From contig OZ231126.1 of assembly GCA_965153355.1 (NCBI GenBank), positions 58,342,001-58,406,000 on the forward strand: a stretch of DNA of 64,000 nt, in the 5' to 3' direction. The position numbers were made by a program, and so were the translations under genes. Positions 46,083 to 58,177 of this stretch are shown one piece after another. The first letter of the stretch is position 1. Every line of letters begins with the position of its first letter. Below the pieces are notes generated by a model. The model was not told the origin of the DNA. It was given only the letters and a program-made list of their open reading frames with translations, and made no database searches. Source of the DNA: Flaccisagitta enflata (lineage: Eukaryota; Chaetognatha; Sagittoidea; Aphragmophora).

Positions 46083-46722
46083 TTGGGCAGCGGCCCCAAA
46101 GGGGCCATCGACCTATGCTTTCACACAGGAAAAATTTTCTCCTCCTTCTCCTTCTCCTTCTCCCTCTCCTTCTCCTCCTCCTTCTCCATCCACCCTTTTC
46201 GAAGCTCATATTTTCCCAAATCCTAGCCTCAAGGATCAAATCCCAACCTCAGGGCTCAAATCCCAACCTCAAGGCTCAAATCCCAACCTCAAAGCTCAAA
46301 TCCCAACATTGAGGCTCAAATCCCAGCCTAGAGGCTCAAATCTCAGCCTAGAGGCTCAAATCCCAACCTTGAGGTTCAAATCCCAAATTGAGGTTCAAAT
46401 CCCAGCTTCGAGGCTCAAATCCCAGCCTCAAGGCTCAAATCCCAGCCACAAGGATCACATCCCAGCCTTTGAGGTTCAAATCCCAACCTCGATCAAAGGT
46501 CATCGGCCTCTTTGGGGCCGCTGCCCCTCTCACCATCACACATCAACATATACTCCTGGTAAACATCGACTCATCCATTAATTCATTCATTCATTCATTC
46601 ATTCATTCATTCATTCATTCATTCATTCATTCATTCATTCATTCATTCATTCATTCATTCAGTCATACATTCATTCATTCATTCATTCATTCATTCATTC
46701 ATTCATTCATTCATTCATTCAT
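46083..46722. mobile_element. Fold-back element D2a followed by (ATTC)n
   Basis: 46083-46540: left arm GCAGCGGCCCCAAAGGGGCC, ATGCTTTCACACAGG; ~21-bp units such as AGGCTCAAATCCCAACCTC; right arm AAAGGTCATCGGCCTCTTTG, GGGCCGCTGCCC. (ATTC)n runs 46572-46722. Confidence 0.8.
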
Positions 46723-47222
46723 TTATCCCCGGTCGCATTTATTTGCCTTACATGTGTAAAGAAGCTGGCCGCTGGGAGAGTCTAAATAGGGGTATTACCC
46801 TGCACCTTTTAATGCTTTTGGAAAAAGTTAATCTTTTGTATTTTTTTTTTCTTGAGCTTAAGCGGAATGGCATAAACAATTTCTAACAAAAGGAACCACA
46901 AGACAACTACTCCCTTCCTCAATATTTCATCAGTTTTTAATGTTTAAGCATATAGTTTACTTATAATTTAGCATCAGAAACTGTTATGATGAAAAAATCA
47001 AATCAAAAAGAAGCGGCGGCATTTTAATTCCAGTATGTGGTTCTTGCTTTCCCTTTCTACGCTTTCATCTTTTTCGTCTTTTGTTCCACTTTTATCTCAC
47101 CGATGAGGATTTTTTTCTGCTTCACTTTTTTGTTGAAAGACTCGGCTAACAGCTAGAATTTCTCCGACACACGCATATATCTCGAGAGTGAGCGTTTGAA
47201 TGGGTGCGCACAATGCACTCAG

Positions 47223-47436
47223 TTTTTAATCGCGTGCACGCGGCTCAAGAGCCAGATTTGTCAGTCCGTCGGTACCTCGTTCCGTTGCTACATTGGTCCA
47301 GTGGTCACACTTTGCTTTCTCGCCAAATACGGACAGTTTTTGCATCACTGCTCCTGCCCAAATGCTTAGTTGGCCAATTTCCCCACTGCCCCTGCACGCG
47401 ACTTGGGTAGTGGGCCGTGGATCCGGCCTGGTTATT
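47223..47436 (-). mobile_element. Family A element, complete
   Basis: Minus orientation: TTTTTAATCGCGTGCACGCG hairpin side at 47223, body CACTGCTCCTGCCCAAATGC, and the 5' end GGATCCGGCCTGGTTATT. Internal stem motif CACGCGACTTGGG. Confidence 0.82.
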
Positions 47437-47659
47437 AACAAGAACGAGTTTGTGGGGAACACAATCATGCGTTTCATCTCTTTTCAAGTTTCCATGACAG
47501 ATCCTATTAATATGCAGCTTTTTTTTTGACAAAGAACTCCTTCAAAAAAAACGACGATGGTTTATACTTTTTAGTATAAACTTTAAAACTAATCAAGACT
47601 TTTCAAGAGAGAGAGAGAAAGAGAGAGACAGACAGACAGAGACAGACAGAGGTTACATG

Positions 47660-48960
47660 GTCTAGATAGCCAGATGGGCGACAGTTGAGGCAAACAGAGC
47701 AAGAGACAGACAGGCAAAGACAAAGGGACCAAAATTAACAGTCGATTATCTTCTATGCTCTCGATATGTCGGCCGTTGGGCCGTTGGGCCGTCGGCCGCA
47801 AGGCCACGGCGCTTATAAGACCACAGGTACAGGTTTTACTGGATAAAAAGTCTCCAAACGTCCAGTCACGAAAACTTACATGTTGTTTATTCGTCAACAA
47901 TGTATGAGACATTACAACAGCTATCAAAGTCGGTAAGAAATAAGTGTATCAGCCAGTTTAATCAGTGAATACAAAGTAATAAATGATCAACTCTCTCGTT
48001 CTCAGTTTGCCTTTTCTTTTACAACTTGAATTCACACGCATTCACTTTTTCACGTTTCTGTCTATGCAAATTGATATACTCATCTTTGTACAAGACGATT
48101 ACTTCTCCAAAATCCTCTTACGACCGAAATAATGAAAAAATTTGACTAAACAATCTTCGAGTTCTGCACAAACTGAGAGTGCAAGAGAAAGCAAGGTCCC
48201 ACTACGCCTATTTTTTTCTTATTAGTCATTGTCGTCCTTGCAAAGAGACTCAAGGAGGGGGTCTCATGATAATGCCAATAAACAAGCAGAGATGCACATT
48301 ACACATTTCCAGGGAGATGAATGACGCTTAGACAATCGAAGCCTCGAAAGACAGATGTACTAAACAGAGGAAGGAAAGCTCCCTAATCCTGGGCATCATT
48401 AGTCAAGTATCGTTGGGCACATGAAGGATCCCACTTACCGCCCTGACCAGTGGAGGAGAAGAGGAGTTGAAAAGGTAGAAAAACCGATCGAGGTGACGTG
48501 TACGGTCTATATATAGGCATACTATCTGGGAAAAAAGTTCATATACACCAACCAAGGATATCTCAGTCTCTAAAGACAAAAAAATATTTTTCATTAAAAA
48601 ATCTTGAAAATGAGTCTCTGTGACTCTAACCGTTTAGAATCTTCAAGCAAAATATTGAAACATCCATTAAAAGAATTAGGATAGTATTGAAGATGGTAGG
48701 GAAAAAAGTTGAAGGCAGTCTTTGACTTTTTGACATGTTCGAGAGAAACATGGTTTTCATTTTCTTATTAGGAAGTTGGGCATCTCAATCGAGCGATTGG
48801 GCCCTCACGCGATATTGATAGGGTTAGTAAATTTGATGATTCTCTTTCATTTGGCGCTATCTTTTGCGCTATGATTCTTTAAAGATTTATTTATGAAAAA
48901 CTTCAATTGAATTTTTTTCGCTTTATTATGATTTTAAGTAGGATCAATAAAGGAGTGTAT
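47660..48960. other. No gene recognised
   Basis: Mixed DNA after a short GA/GACA tract (47605-47652). GGCCGTTGGGCCGTTGGGCC at ~47770 is a small GC-rich repeat. No frame with splice borders seen. Confidence 0.45.
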
Positions 48961-48964
48961 TTAT

Positions 48965-49375
48965 ATTTGTTTGAGCATGCAAATACAAGAACACATGTTA
49001 ATGAGCATAGCTGCTCATCAGTGAGTGTGTTTCGTAGCATTCTAGCTCATTTAGCTCATTTAGCTCAGTCTTTTTATCTGATTTCAAATGTGATAAATGA
49101 ATAAATATCTTGATACATGTTTAAGCAAGTAGATAAAAAAAAGCATGTCAGTGAGCATAGCTGCTCATCTGTGAGGGTCTTTTTTATGTATTCTAGCTTT
49201 TTTTTATTTTTAATGGGATACATAAATAAATGTTTTGATATGAGCATGCAAATACAAGAAAGCATGTTAATGAGCATAGCTGGTTGTCTAGTTGAGTGAT
49301 TTTGAGCATTTTAGCTGATCTAGCTCATTTGGCTCAGTCCTATTTTTCTTTGATTTTCAGTGCAATCAATACATA
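48965..49375. repeat. ~140-bp tandem repeat, three diverged units
   Basis: Each unit has GAGCATGCAAATACAAGAA or its variant, GCATGT.A.TGAGCATAGCTG and a following ATTCTAGCT..TTTAGCTCA. Starts near 48970, 49110 and 49238. Confidence 0.72.
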
Positions 49376-50219
49376 CAATTGCTCTTGATCTGATCTAATG
49401 AATAAAAGAATTTGCAGTGACTAATGACAAGCTTGGTGAAAAGTGACCTATGCTTACAACTTTTTTCTTCATGGCGACAGCCGCCATTACTGGTAAAAAT
49501 GTGAAAATACAGAGACATCTTTAATTTCAGATATCTCGGCTTCCAGAGCAGCTAATGCAAAGTAATCTACATTACAAAATCTAAAAGAGGAGCGCATTTT
49601 GGTTTGTGTAGCTGCAATCATTTGGGATTGGTAGACAGAACTATAAACATTTTCCCAAAATACAAAATCTTCTCAAAATGATAGGACAAGATCATACTTG
49701 ATTTTTTAAAATGGATCCAAAAATTGTTTTCAAAACCTTTTTCCATTGAAAAACCTAGTACACTGCACTAACACTCTCAGTATAATGATTCAATCAGTGA
49801 ATTTTATCATGCATGTATACTTTTTTCCAAGGAAGTATGTATCTAGCCGTGTGCGGCCTACCAAAGCGTTACAAAGATAAATTTTGTCTAAGCTGTCAAG
49901 AAAAGAACCGGTACCGCACCCGCAGGTATGCCTCAGACTATGAACAAAGTGAACGTTGATAGTATGCATCAAACGTGTTTCAACGGACGTTTGTGTACGG
50001 ACGAACAAAGCTGCGAGGAGAGAAATCGATTGGTGGCGGAAATGATAAGATATTCATGATTTAAGTATTGAATTGCTTATTTCATTGGAAGAATCAAATC
50101 ACAACTCAAAACTCTTACGACGTTTTTGTATGCAGTGGAAAATACGGAAGAAACAGACATCAGCAGATGAAAGAACTTAAAAAAGATATTCTTCTGATAT
50201 TTTCTCTAAACGCAAGAAA

Positions 50220-50557
50220 TGTTGCCGGATACACGGCTAACCCAGACGCGTGTGGATGGGCAGGGGCAGTGATAGAGAAGGTCACTTGGACATTTGGGCA
50301 GGAGCAGTGAGCTCAAAAAGTTCTCACGCCCGATCCTGGCACATAGAAAGACAGATGGATGAACAGACCGACGAACTGTAAAAGTCCTAGGAGCCTCTCA
50401 AAACACGTGTATCGATCGTGGTCGGACTGATGGACAGACGGATGGACAGAGCCTCTTATAGAAATGTGAGGCCGAATCTGAAGAGGGGACCACCGGACCG
50501 ATGGACGGACCGACGGACCGACATAGCGGTGTGTAGAGTCGCATAGCACGTCACTAC
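50220..50557 (+). mobile_element. Family A element interrupted by a C-like element
   Basis: A 5' half 50220-50320 (GCCGGATACACGGCTAACCC, GACGCGTGTGG) and A 3' half 50486-50557 (GACGGACCGACGGACCGACA, hairpin AGTCGCATAGCACGTCACT). 50321-50485 resembles family C (CCTCTCAAAACACGTGTATC, AGAGCCTCTTATAGAAATG) and splits it. Confidence 0.75.
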
Positions 50558-50809
50558 AAAGACGAAAAAAAGAAAAGAAAAAGAAGAAAAGAAAGAGTCC
50601 TATTTTTATTTGAATTAATGATACCTTATATCTCCATGCCAGTGCCCCGCTTTTGATCAAACGAAGACAACCAAGTGCATGCATGCATATGCAAGTAAAT
50701 AGCAAAAAATTAAGAAAATATAGCAATCTTTTGAACTGTATTTTTCAATTTTTGTTGCACATATCATAAGAAAAAAAGATACATTTAGCAAAGAAATACG
50801 ATTAAAAAG

Positions 50810-51043
50810 ATGACGTCCTCTTCACTGCCGCCGACTTGTCTTCCATCCGTGGTGAGCGTGGGCCAGTGGACGGACCCGACCTGGGATTGCCTCGTTCTCA
50901 TTTTGCCCGCGTTCAAACACGTGAAAAATGGCGGGAAAATGGCGGCCATTTTGAATTCATTGCCGCCGGAATTGACAAAAATCGTGGAGGAAACCAAAGA
51001 ATTGGACGCAGCCTCCGCGGCAAAAGTCTCGCTGGTCAAAGTA

Positions 51044-51130
<87 letters not shown>

Positions 51131-51710
51131 CCCGCTGCATTTATCCCGAAACAGCAGTTCTACCATCACAATATAAAACGCACTTAGTTAAGCCGAGCTA
51201 ATCTTTCGCATTCAATTTTTTTTCTATTCTTCAAAACGGATTTAATCTTGTCGTTACGCGCCACCATCACATCCCGCCACCGTCCGCTTCCATTTGGCTC
51301 TAGTTCTAGTTCTAGTAGCGCTGACGTAGGATGCTACTGTTGCTGTACCTACCACCCTACCAAGTACCTACCACCCTAACAACTTTTGAACGTGATCACA
51401 CACACACACACACTTTTTAAGGCACTTTTTAAGGCTTTTTAAACCCGACAGATCAGGGGTGGGGTTAAGGGTTCCCTTCTCTCGATGACTTTTGCGATTC
51501 TCGCAGTTTGTTTCCTCTTTCGTTTTCTGAAGCTTCTTCTGTTTTCTTCTGTCCTTTTGGAAGTTCCATTTTCTGCATATCAATGAAATCGGAAACCGAA
51601 CAGTCGAGAATACGAAAACAAAATGGAAAATGGGAGTTATGAAAAGGAGCGATAAGGAGCGGATCGAAGGATCACTCAAAACAGACAATCAGCCAAACAG
51701 ACAGATAGTC

Positions 51711-51762
<52 letters not shown>

Positions 51763-54700
51763 TGTTACTCTTACCATTGTCAAGTTTGTTGCTCATATTG
51801 ATTTGTAGGGACTGATGATTTCTCCGAGAGACTGGTTTTCAAAGTGTTCCATTTCTCCGACTAATTTTCGTTATCATTCTTTTTTTCTTTTCTGAATAAA
51901 GTTTTTGCCACCATGATTGAAAAGGAAGCAAATAGAAGCAAAAGGAAATGATACAAATCTAATGAATAAAACTTCTTCTGGGTTTCAATATCTTGGCTTT
52001 TTAAAAGCTAGTTCTCGAGCTGCTCACAGTTTTCTAACTTGTTACTGATTTCTTTTTCTTTCTTTTTTTCTGCATGAAGGGCGAGATTGATCATGGCAGC
52101 ATACAAAGCATACAAAGCCAAAAAACATTCTCAATTGAGTCCAATCAGTCACTGGAGAATTTTGATAATCAAAGGCGAAATCTCAAAGCTGCATAAAACA
52201 AGGCCGGATACACGGCTACCACAGTCGCGTGCGGGAGGGGGGGGGGGGGAATTGGCCATATTTGAGGTCACTTGATCATTTGGGCAGGAGCAGTGAGGCC
52301 AAAAACCGCAAAAAAACACAAAAAAAGTAGTGTGACGGACCGATGGACCGACGGACAGACGGACCGACGGATGGACCAACAAATGTGGGTGTAGAGTCGC
52401 GTACCACGCGACTAAAAAGTTGGGTCCTGCATTCATATTTAATCATGTGCAGGGCAGAGACCTGTTTTTTTCTCGGCATTACAGACCCTGATGTATCCAT
52501 GGCAAAATACAATAATTTTTTTTTCAAGCTGTTGTACAATAATGAACAAAAAATCATAAGCTGGTTAAAATGGTTATCTTGGCTAAAAAAAAATTAGTCA
52601 TTTTGGGCTTATTTCAGGAAAAATATTGATATAGTTTTTTGGGAATGAAAGGAAAAAGGATCAATTGAAGGAAAGGGAAGGAAAGGAAAGGAAAAGGAAG
52701 TGAAAGGTAGTAAAGAGAAGCACAACAGAGCGGTGGTGGATGCGGGGGTGGATGCGGGGGTGGATGCGCTGGTGGTAATGGTTTCCCCCAGTTAACAGTC
52801 AGTCCCAATTCCGCATTCATCCATATGCCCATATCTCATCATGTTACGAGATAAAGCAACTTTGGTTATTTGGGCATATTTCGATATATCGAAATATGAC
52901 TTTCGTCTTTCCCTTTTTGCCATGCCACTCAAAACGGAATAGCAAAGCAATCTCCAAGATCTGATCTGATTTACTTTGTTTTTTCGTGCCCAATACTTGA
53001 ATAATCAGATGAGATTACAAATTCGGAAGGATTAACAAAATACAAGGATATGATTGAATGGTACAGCATTCATAAATGTATTTCTTCTAAGATTTAAGTG
53101 GCAAAATCTTAGGAGACCATTAACGTTACAAACTGCTATGGAATTCATTCAGAATTTACCAAAGCCACAATCGATTAAATCTAACTTTCGTGAGTCATAT
53201 TTCGATATACCGATATATGCCCAGATGGAGAAAGTTTTGGTTATCCGAAATATGCTGAGATACGAGCATATGGATGAATACGGAATTGGGACTGACTGTT
53301 AAGGCGGATGGTAAGGAGGGAAGTGGTGAGGACAAAGTCTATAGACCAACGTCGTGTGCGTCGACAGACGGACATACAGACAGAGAAACAGACTAAAAAT
53401 GATCTTTGAATTAGCTATCTACTCCTCCTAGCGTCTTCTCAAGTATTCAAGAATTTGAAAAACACACAAAAAACCTTTAATATGACTCTGTGATGGACGG
53501 ACAGACCAAGGATGGACGGACGGACTGACGGCAAAGTGGCTAATAGAGTCGCGTAGCACACGACTTAAAAAGCAGCAAGAAACGGGGTGAAGAGGATTTC
53601 GGTTGGGGGATTTGACAGCTTTGATTAAATGAACGCGGAAACGCGTCGAGTCTTGAAACTCAATTTGTTCCGTAGCTTGAATTTGATTGGACAACTTTTT
53701 TGGTGGCGACGTTTCATCAAAAGACAGTTTTCCCATTTTTCTTTCGCCTTCTTTTTGCCCTCTTTTGAACGTTTTCGTTCTCCTTTGACTCCACCAATCA
53801 TTATGGCGCCTTACTAAAACAATCTATCGCGAACGTAATCATAAAAGTAATACAATCATTTTCCAGCGAAAGCACCTTTGCTGACTGATGACTCATGACT
53901 CATGACTGATGTTAACAAGTAACCTCTATAACCTTCGTTCCCCAAGCTCACCCCTTTCCCCTCCCCTTTACTTCCCTGTCATGTCTTTGCGCTTATATCC
54001 TTGTATCCTCGTTTCTTTTTTCCCCTCTACCAAAACAAGATCTCATCGGGGAATAAACCGATTTCTATTCCAAGCCTAAAGCGCGTGTTTTTGTCTCCAT
54101 TTGATCTTTGCAGCCGTGTCTTTTGACAAATTCTTTTATCTCCTCCTCCATCTCTTCTCCTTTTCTATCTCCTATTCTTTTCTTTTTTCTTTGTTCATCT
54201 TTTCCTATCTTCTGCTTGCCATTCTGCTTTTGTTTCACTAATTCTTCTTCTTGTTGTTCTTGTTGTTCTTCTTCTTCTTGTTCTTGTTCTTATTATTTTT
54301 AGTCACGTGCTACGCGACTCTACAACCCGCTATGTCGGTTGGTCGGTCGGTTGGTTGGTCGGTTGGTCGGTCGGTCGGTCCCCTTTTTGAGCAGCAGCCC
54401 CAAAAGGGTCGAAAACTTTTGCTTTCACACATATGGGGAATTTTCTCCTCCTCCTTCTTCTCCATCCGTCCCCCCAGCCCAAATCCTCAAGGCCCAAATC
54501 CTCAAGGCCCAAATCCTCAAGGCCCAAATCCCAGCGTTGAGGCCCAAATCCCTGCTTTGAGGCCTGAATTCCAGCCTCAAGATCCAAACTCCAGCCTTGA
54601 GGCCCAAATCCCAGCCTCGAGGCTCAAATCCCGCCCTCGAGGCTGAAATCCCAACCTTGAGGCCCAAATCCAAGCCTCAAGGCCCAAATCCTGACCTCAA

Positions 54701-56399
54701 GGCCCAAATCCTAGCCTCGAGGCCCAAATCCCAGCGTTGAGGCCCAAATCCCTGCTTTGAGGCCTAAATTCCAGCCTCAAGATCCAAATTCCAGCCTTGA
54801 GGCCCAAATCCCAGCCTCGAGGCTCAAATCCCGCCCTCGAGGCTGAAATCCCAACCTTGAGGCCCAAATCCAAGCCTCAAGGCCCAAATCCCAACCTCAA
54901 GGCCCAAATCCTAGCCTCGAGGCCCAAATCTAAGCCTGGAGGCCGAAATCCAAGCCTCGAGGCCCAAATCCAAGCCTCGAGGCCCAAACCCCAGCGTCGA
55001 GGACCAAATCCTAGGCTTGAGTCCAAAATCTTAGCCTCGAGGCCAAGATACCAGCCTCAACATCCAAATCTCTGCCTCGACGCCCAAATCCAAGCCTCAA
55101 AGCCTAAATCCAGCCTTGAGGCCCAAATCCCAATTGCCAGAAGGAGGAGAAGGAGAAATTTCCCTGTATGCGTGAAAGCATAGGTCATCGACCCCTTCGG
55201 GGCCGCTGCCCTGCTCCGTCCCTCAACTTCAAGCACAACCTACATAGGCTACATAAAGCTCCTGCCCAGATCCCCTAGTGACCTTCTCCAGACCTGCTCC
55301 TGCCAGCCCCCACGCGACTAAGGTGGCCGTGTATCCAGCCTTCTTTTCTTCTTCTTCTCCTTCTTCTTCTTCTTTTTCTTCTTCTTCTTCTTCTTCTTCT
55401 TCTTCTTCTTCTTCTTCTTCTTCTTCTTCTTCATCCAAAGGGGTCGATGACCTATGCTTTCACACAGGGGAATTTTCTCCTTCTTCTTCTCCTCCTTCTT
55501 CTTCTTCATTTCCCCCCCCCCCACCTCCGGGCCAATATCTCAGACTCAAGTCTTGAGGCCTAAATCCCCCATTTGGGCCTTGATGCTGGGATATGGGCCT
55601 CGAGGGTGAGATATGTGCCCGGAGAGAGGGGGGACGAAGAAGAAGAAGAAGAAGAAAATTCCCCTGTGTGAAAGCATAGGTCATCGACCCCTTCAGGGCC
55701 GCTGCACATATATCATACCACATACACTGAGCATATCATACCAAGACAAAACTATAAGGCAGTACCTAGGGATGATAGCTATGGTATACAAATGTCCCCT
55801 AGTATGTTTAGATCACATCTATATAGGGTTTTTTCCCCGTCCTGATTCATCTAAGGACATTTTTTTTGCTCAGGAAGTCATTGGGTTCACTATTTTGAAG
55901 GCGCGAAAATTGACAAAAACTTTTTCATTATAGTTTGGAAATTTGCAGGGTTTTTTTATAGGTCCTTCAAATCTGGGAGCAAGGTTACCAAAGTGGTGTT
56001 CAGTCCACCCTGAAGCTTTTCCAAAAAGTTTGTGTCTTCCCTTATATTCTTAGCATCATTTTTGAAGTCTAGAAAAGTAACAAATGAAACCAAAAAAACA
56101 TTTTTAGCAACATTTAATTGTGAGCGAAGTAGTTAACTTCAAGGAGGAAAATGAGGCTTTGGATGAGCTAGGGCGCAGGTAGAACCATATATTTTCTTGC
56201 TTTCAGTAAGCAACTGTACCAGCTTTTGCCCATGTTATAGGTCCAAAGTGCTGCCGTAATTTTTCTTGTCCTGAGGTTGTGTGCTCTCAGACCGTAGTGC
56301 GCTGCCCTGCTCCCACCCTCAATCAATCAAGAGCTACCTAAGTAGGGCACGGGTTCCGCTGACCACCTAACGCTTTTGCTACTATTCTTCGTCTTTTTC

Positions 56400-56431
<32 letters not shown>

Positions 56432-57154
56432 CTTCTTCTTCTTCTTCTTCTTCTTCTTCTTCTTCTTCTTCTTCTTCCTCTTGTTCTTGTTCCTCTTGTT
56501 CTTGTTGTTGTTGTTCTTCTTCTTCTTCATTCATTTTCCCCTCCTTTTCATGATATGTAAATCGATTTTTAATCATGTCTCCTTCCCGGTCTCGGCTTAC
56601 ACAAACATTCATCCTGAATCTCATTTGGAAGTCCATAGTTTTCCACACGCGTTGGACCTCAGATAGAAGATAGTTTTAACTGTATGGACATTGCAGTGTC
56701 TGTCGAGAGCGAACTACCTCGATTCAACTCAAGTCTGTTTTTGGCCAGTAACTGAATCAAATGTCCATTCAACATTATAGTCGCGCTTGATCAAAGAACC
56801 TCCTCCCCACATGGGCACGTGCCCCTTCCCTCTCCTTCTCTTCCTCCTTTTAGACTCCACTTGTGCCGTCTTCGCGCCTGATTTTGTCTCCAACCGGCGC
56901 TTTGGACGGTGACGCCGACGACGTTCGCGTCTTCGCCGAGGCCGCTGTCGTCGGCGTCGAGCGCGCCATCGCTTCCGGCGCCACAAAGCCGCTGCTCTTC
57001 TGCGCGGCGCCGCTGGCCGTAATATCGGCGACGCCTGGGTTTGAAGAGGCGCCGCTGGTGTCGATATTAGGCGCTCTTCACGCCTGCTACGTGCCAATCG
57101 CCATCAGAGAAACGAGGAAAGCGAGGAAAATTGAAACACTGGGATACTTTAGAG
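50810..57154 (+). CDS. M17 leucyl-aminopeptidase-like protein (W07G4.4 type), 5' two exons only
   Basis: Exon 1 is 50810-51040 (77 codons, phase 0, donor GTAAGG). Exon 2 is 56854-57154, with acceptor CTCCTTTTAG after a long pyrimidine tract and donor AGAG|GTGAAT, 301 nt, leaving phase 1. The N-terminal domain reads QWTDPTWDCLVLILPAF in exon 1. Exon 2 gives RLILSPTGALDGDADDVR, then GVERAIASGATKPLL. That SPTG..D.D.DDVR pattern is what I recall for the N-terminal domain of the cytosolic M17 metallopeptidases annotated as 'putative aminopeptidase W07G4.4'. The catalytic C-terminal domain (metal-binding Lys/Asp/Glu) is not in these exons; I found no convincing continuation up to 64000. A second in-frame ATG at 50939, with good context, could be an alternative start. 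The exons are GC-rich against an AT-rich background. The 5.8-kb intron holds A, D2 and MITE insertions. Confidence 0.72.
51047..51127. repeat. (GA)n microsatellite directly after an exon donor
   Basis: About 80 bp of perfect GA, beginning six bases into the intron after exon 1 of the aminopeptidase gene. Confidence 0.95.
51711..51762. repeat. (GACA)n microsatellite
   Basis: GACA units within the aminopeptidase intron. Confidence 0.93.
52198..52418 (+). mobile_element. Family A element, complete
   Basis: AACAAGGCCGGATACACGGC, AGTCGCGTGCGGG, a G-run, ATTTGAGGTCACTTGATCAT, (GACC/GACG)n, hairpin AGTCGCGTACCACGCGACT + AAAAA. Located in the aminopeptidase intron, sense orientation. Confidence 0.85.
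52796..53298. mobile_element. TTAA-flanked fold-back MITE, 503 bp
   Basis: Arms of ~110 bp starting CAGTCAGTCCCAATTCCG on both strands and including ATTCATCCATATGC and TATATCGAAATATGACT. TTAA lies just outside both ends (52792-52795, 53299-53302), the target of piggyBac-like transposases. Non-coding. Confidence 0.84.
53485..53572 (+). mobile_element. Family A 3' fragment
   Basis: GACGGACAGACC..GGACGGACGGACTGACGG and hairpin AGTCGCGTAGCACACGACTT then AAAA. Confidence 0.75.
53600..54295. other. Intronic DNA, no exon supported
   Basis: Contains two CCAAT-type pentamers (53688, 53790) and a short open frame at 53629-53817 without splice borders or family resemblance, then T/C-rich tracts. Confidence 0.4.
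54296..55341 (-). mobile_element. Family A element split by fold-back D2b
   Basis: 54296-54382 is the A 3' end (hairpin TAGTCACGTGCTACGCGACT, GGTTGGTCGG units). 55258-55341 is the matching A 5' end (CACGCGACTAAGGTGGCCGT, ATCCAGCCTT). D2b (54383-55257) lies between. Its arms are CTTTTGCTTTCACACATATG and GCGTGAAAGCATAGGTCATC; its interior is ~30 units of AGGCCCAAATCCCAGCCTCG type, including a ~250-bp duplication. Confidence 0.83.
55343..55703. mobile_element. (CTT)n followed by compact fold-back D2c
   Basis: 55343-55433 is CTT repeat. D2c runs 55434-55703 with ~39-bp arms: left CGATGACCTATGCTTTCACA then CAGGGGAATTTTC, right the exact complement. The interior has four or five units (GGGCCTTGATGCTGGGATAT). 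Confidence 0.83.
55750..56389. other. No exon; partial D-type right flank at 56295-56370
   Basis: GCGCTGCCCTGCTCCCACCC, then GGGCACGGGTTCCGCTGACC, matches the outer flank of D elements (compare 61430-61497). The rest is unassigned. Confidence 0.5.
56390..56536. repeat. (CTT)n/(GTT)n microsatellite
   Basis: CTT units passing into CTTGTT units, ~320 nt before exon 2 of the aminopeptidase gene. Confidence 0.93.
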
Positions 57155-57239
57155 GTGAATCTGGACACTTTTAAACTTATGGATCATAAGTTATGATACA
57201 AACATATATTTTTTCAGAAAATTTAAAGGTTAGTTGTGA

Positions 57240-57306
57240 TGGGTCCGGATTAAACGCCAGTTAGAGCTCCAAAGGCTCTTGTCCTTTTTTTAGATATTGT
57301 TGAGTA
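57240..57306 (+). repeat. Dispersed repeat K with terminal hairpin
   Basis: GGGTCCGGATTAAACGCC, hairpin AGAGCTCCAAAGGCTCTTGTCC, then TTTTTTTAGATATTGTTGAG. Related copies at 20945-21005 (inner GAGAGTTCCCAAGACTCTC) and 39010-39068; loop and stem differ while pairing is kept. Confidence 0.65.
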
Positions 57307-57308
57307 GT

Positions 57309-57894
57309 ACTATCTAGGAAATAGAAATCTTCCCACCTATGAATTCATGTCATTTATCTACATGATCACGTATATCTGTTGATTGCAAATGGATCAATGA
57401 TAGATGTAGGCTCCCCCTGACTCAATTATCACCGCCAATGGCCGGTTCAGCAATTTGTAAAGTATCAGGAGGTACTTTGGAGTGATGGCTTCCAGCCTTT
57501 TTCCATGAAACAAATTTTTTCCTCCTTTTTATCTTTGAGTGATCATAACTTTTAAACGGCTGGACTGAATTTGTTGCGCAAAAAAGGAAAAAGATGCCCC
57601 TTGAAAAACTCTTCATTTTGGCCACCAATTTTTTGTCAATTGATCAAAAAACAACGGAGATATTTAACTTTGAATGGATAAGACTTACTGTAAAAAATTC
57701 AAATTAAGAAATCTTCAAATTGAGTTATTTCATTCAAATTAAGATAACTACTAAACCCAATGAGATAGCGGGATGCGGTTTGCGTAGATGGCTTGCAAAT
57801 TCGAAGGCTTCATTTTAGTCTGTTTTCTGCGATCAGATGATTTTCACAGAGTTATGGGCTAGAGCGTGCGGGGAGATTTCTATTTCCTAGATAG
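57309..57894. mobile_element. TA-flanked MITE, 586 bp
   Basis: Inverted ends CTATCTAGGAAATAGAAATC then TTCCC/TCCCC, with TA outside both (57307-57308, 57895-57896). It immediately follows repeat K, in the intron after aminopeptidase exon 2. Confidence 0.84.
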
Positions 57895-58177
57895 TATGCA
57901 TATCACAAGTGCGTATCTGCTATTGATATTCTTCTGACTGTGTACGGAGTTCCACTTTTGCTTTGATAGACTTGATAATTATTGTTAAATTCACCAAAAA
58001 TCAATATTTTTTTCAAAAAAAAAAAAAGTACATAAAGTGCTCATTGATTAAGTACAGTTAAACCTTGCTTTAACAGACCCGCCACCAACGAAATTCCGCC
58101 TACAACAGATGCAAATTCATAGTCCCTAGAAGCTAATTTCTTTTTTTTTCTTTGGTTGGCAATAAGTAAGTAAAAAA

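Noticed and set aside
46240-46500. GGTTCAAATCC strings resembling tRNA B boxes / T arms
   Set aside because: They are part of the degenerate D2 minisatellite unit. No A box, cloverleaf or SINE structure surrounds them.
50925-50955. ATGGCGG motifs as YY1 promoter sites
   Set aside because: They lie inside a coding exon whose reading frame explains them; promoter use is possible but not supported.
53629-53817. 62-codon frame with basic and aromatic residues
   Set aside because: No family resemblance, no splice borders, and it lies inside the aminopeptidase intron among repeats.
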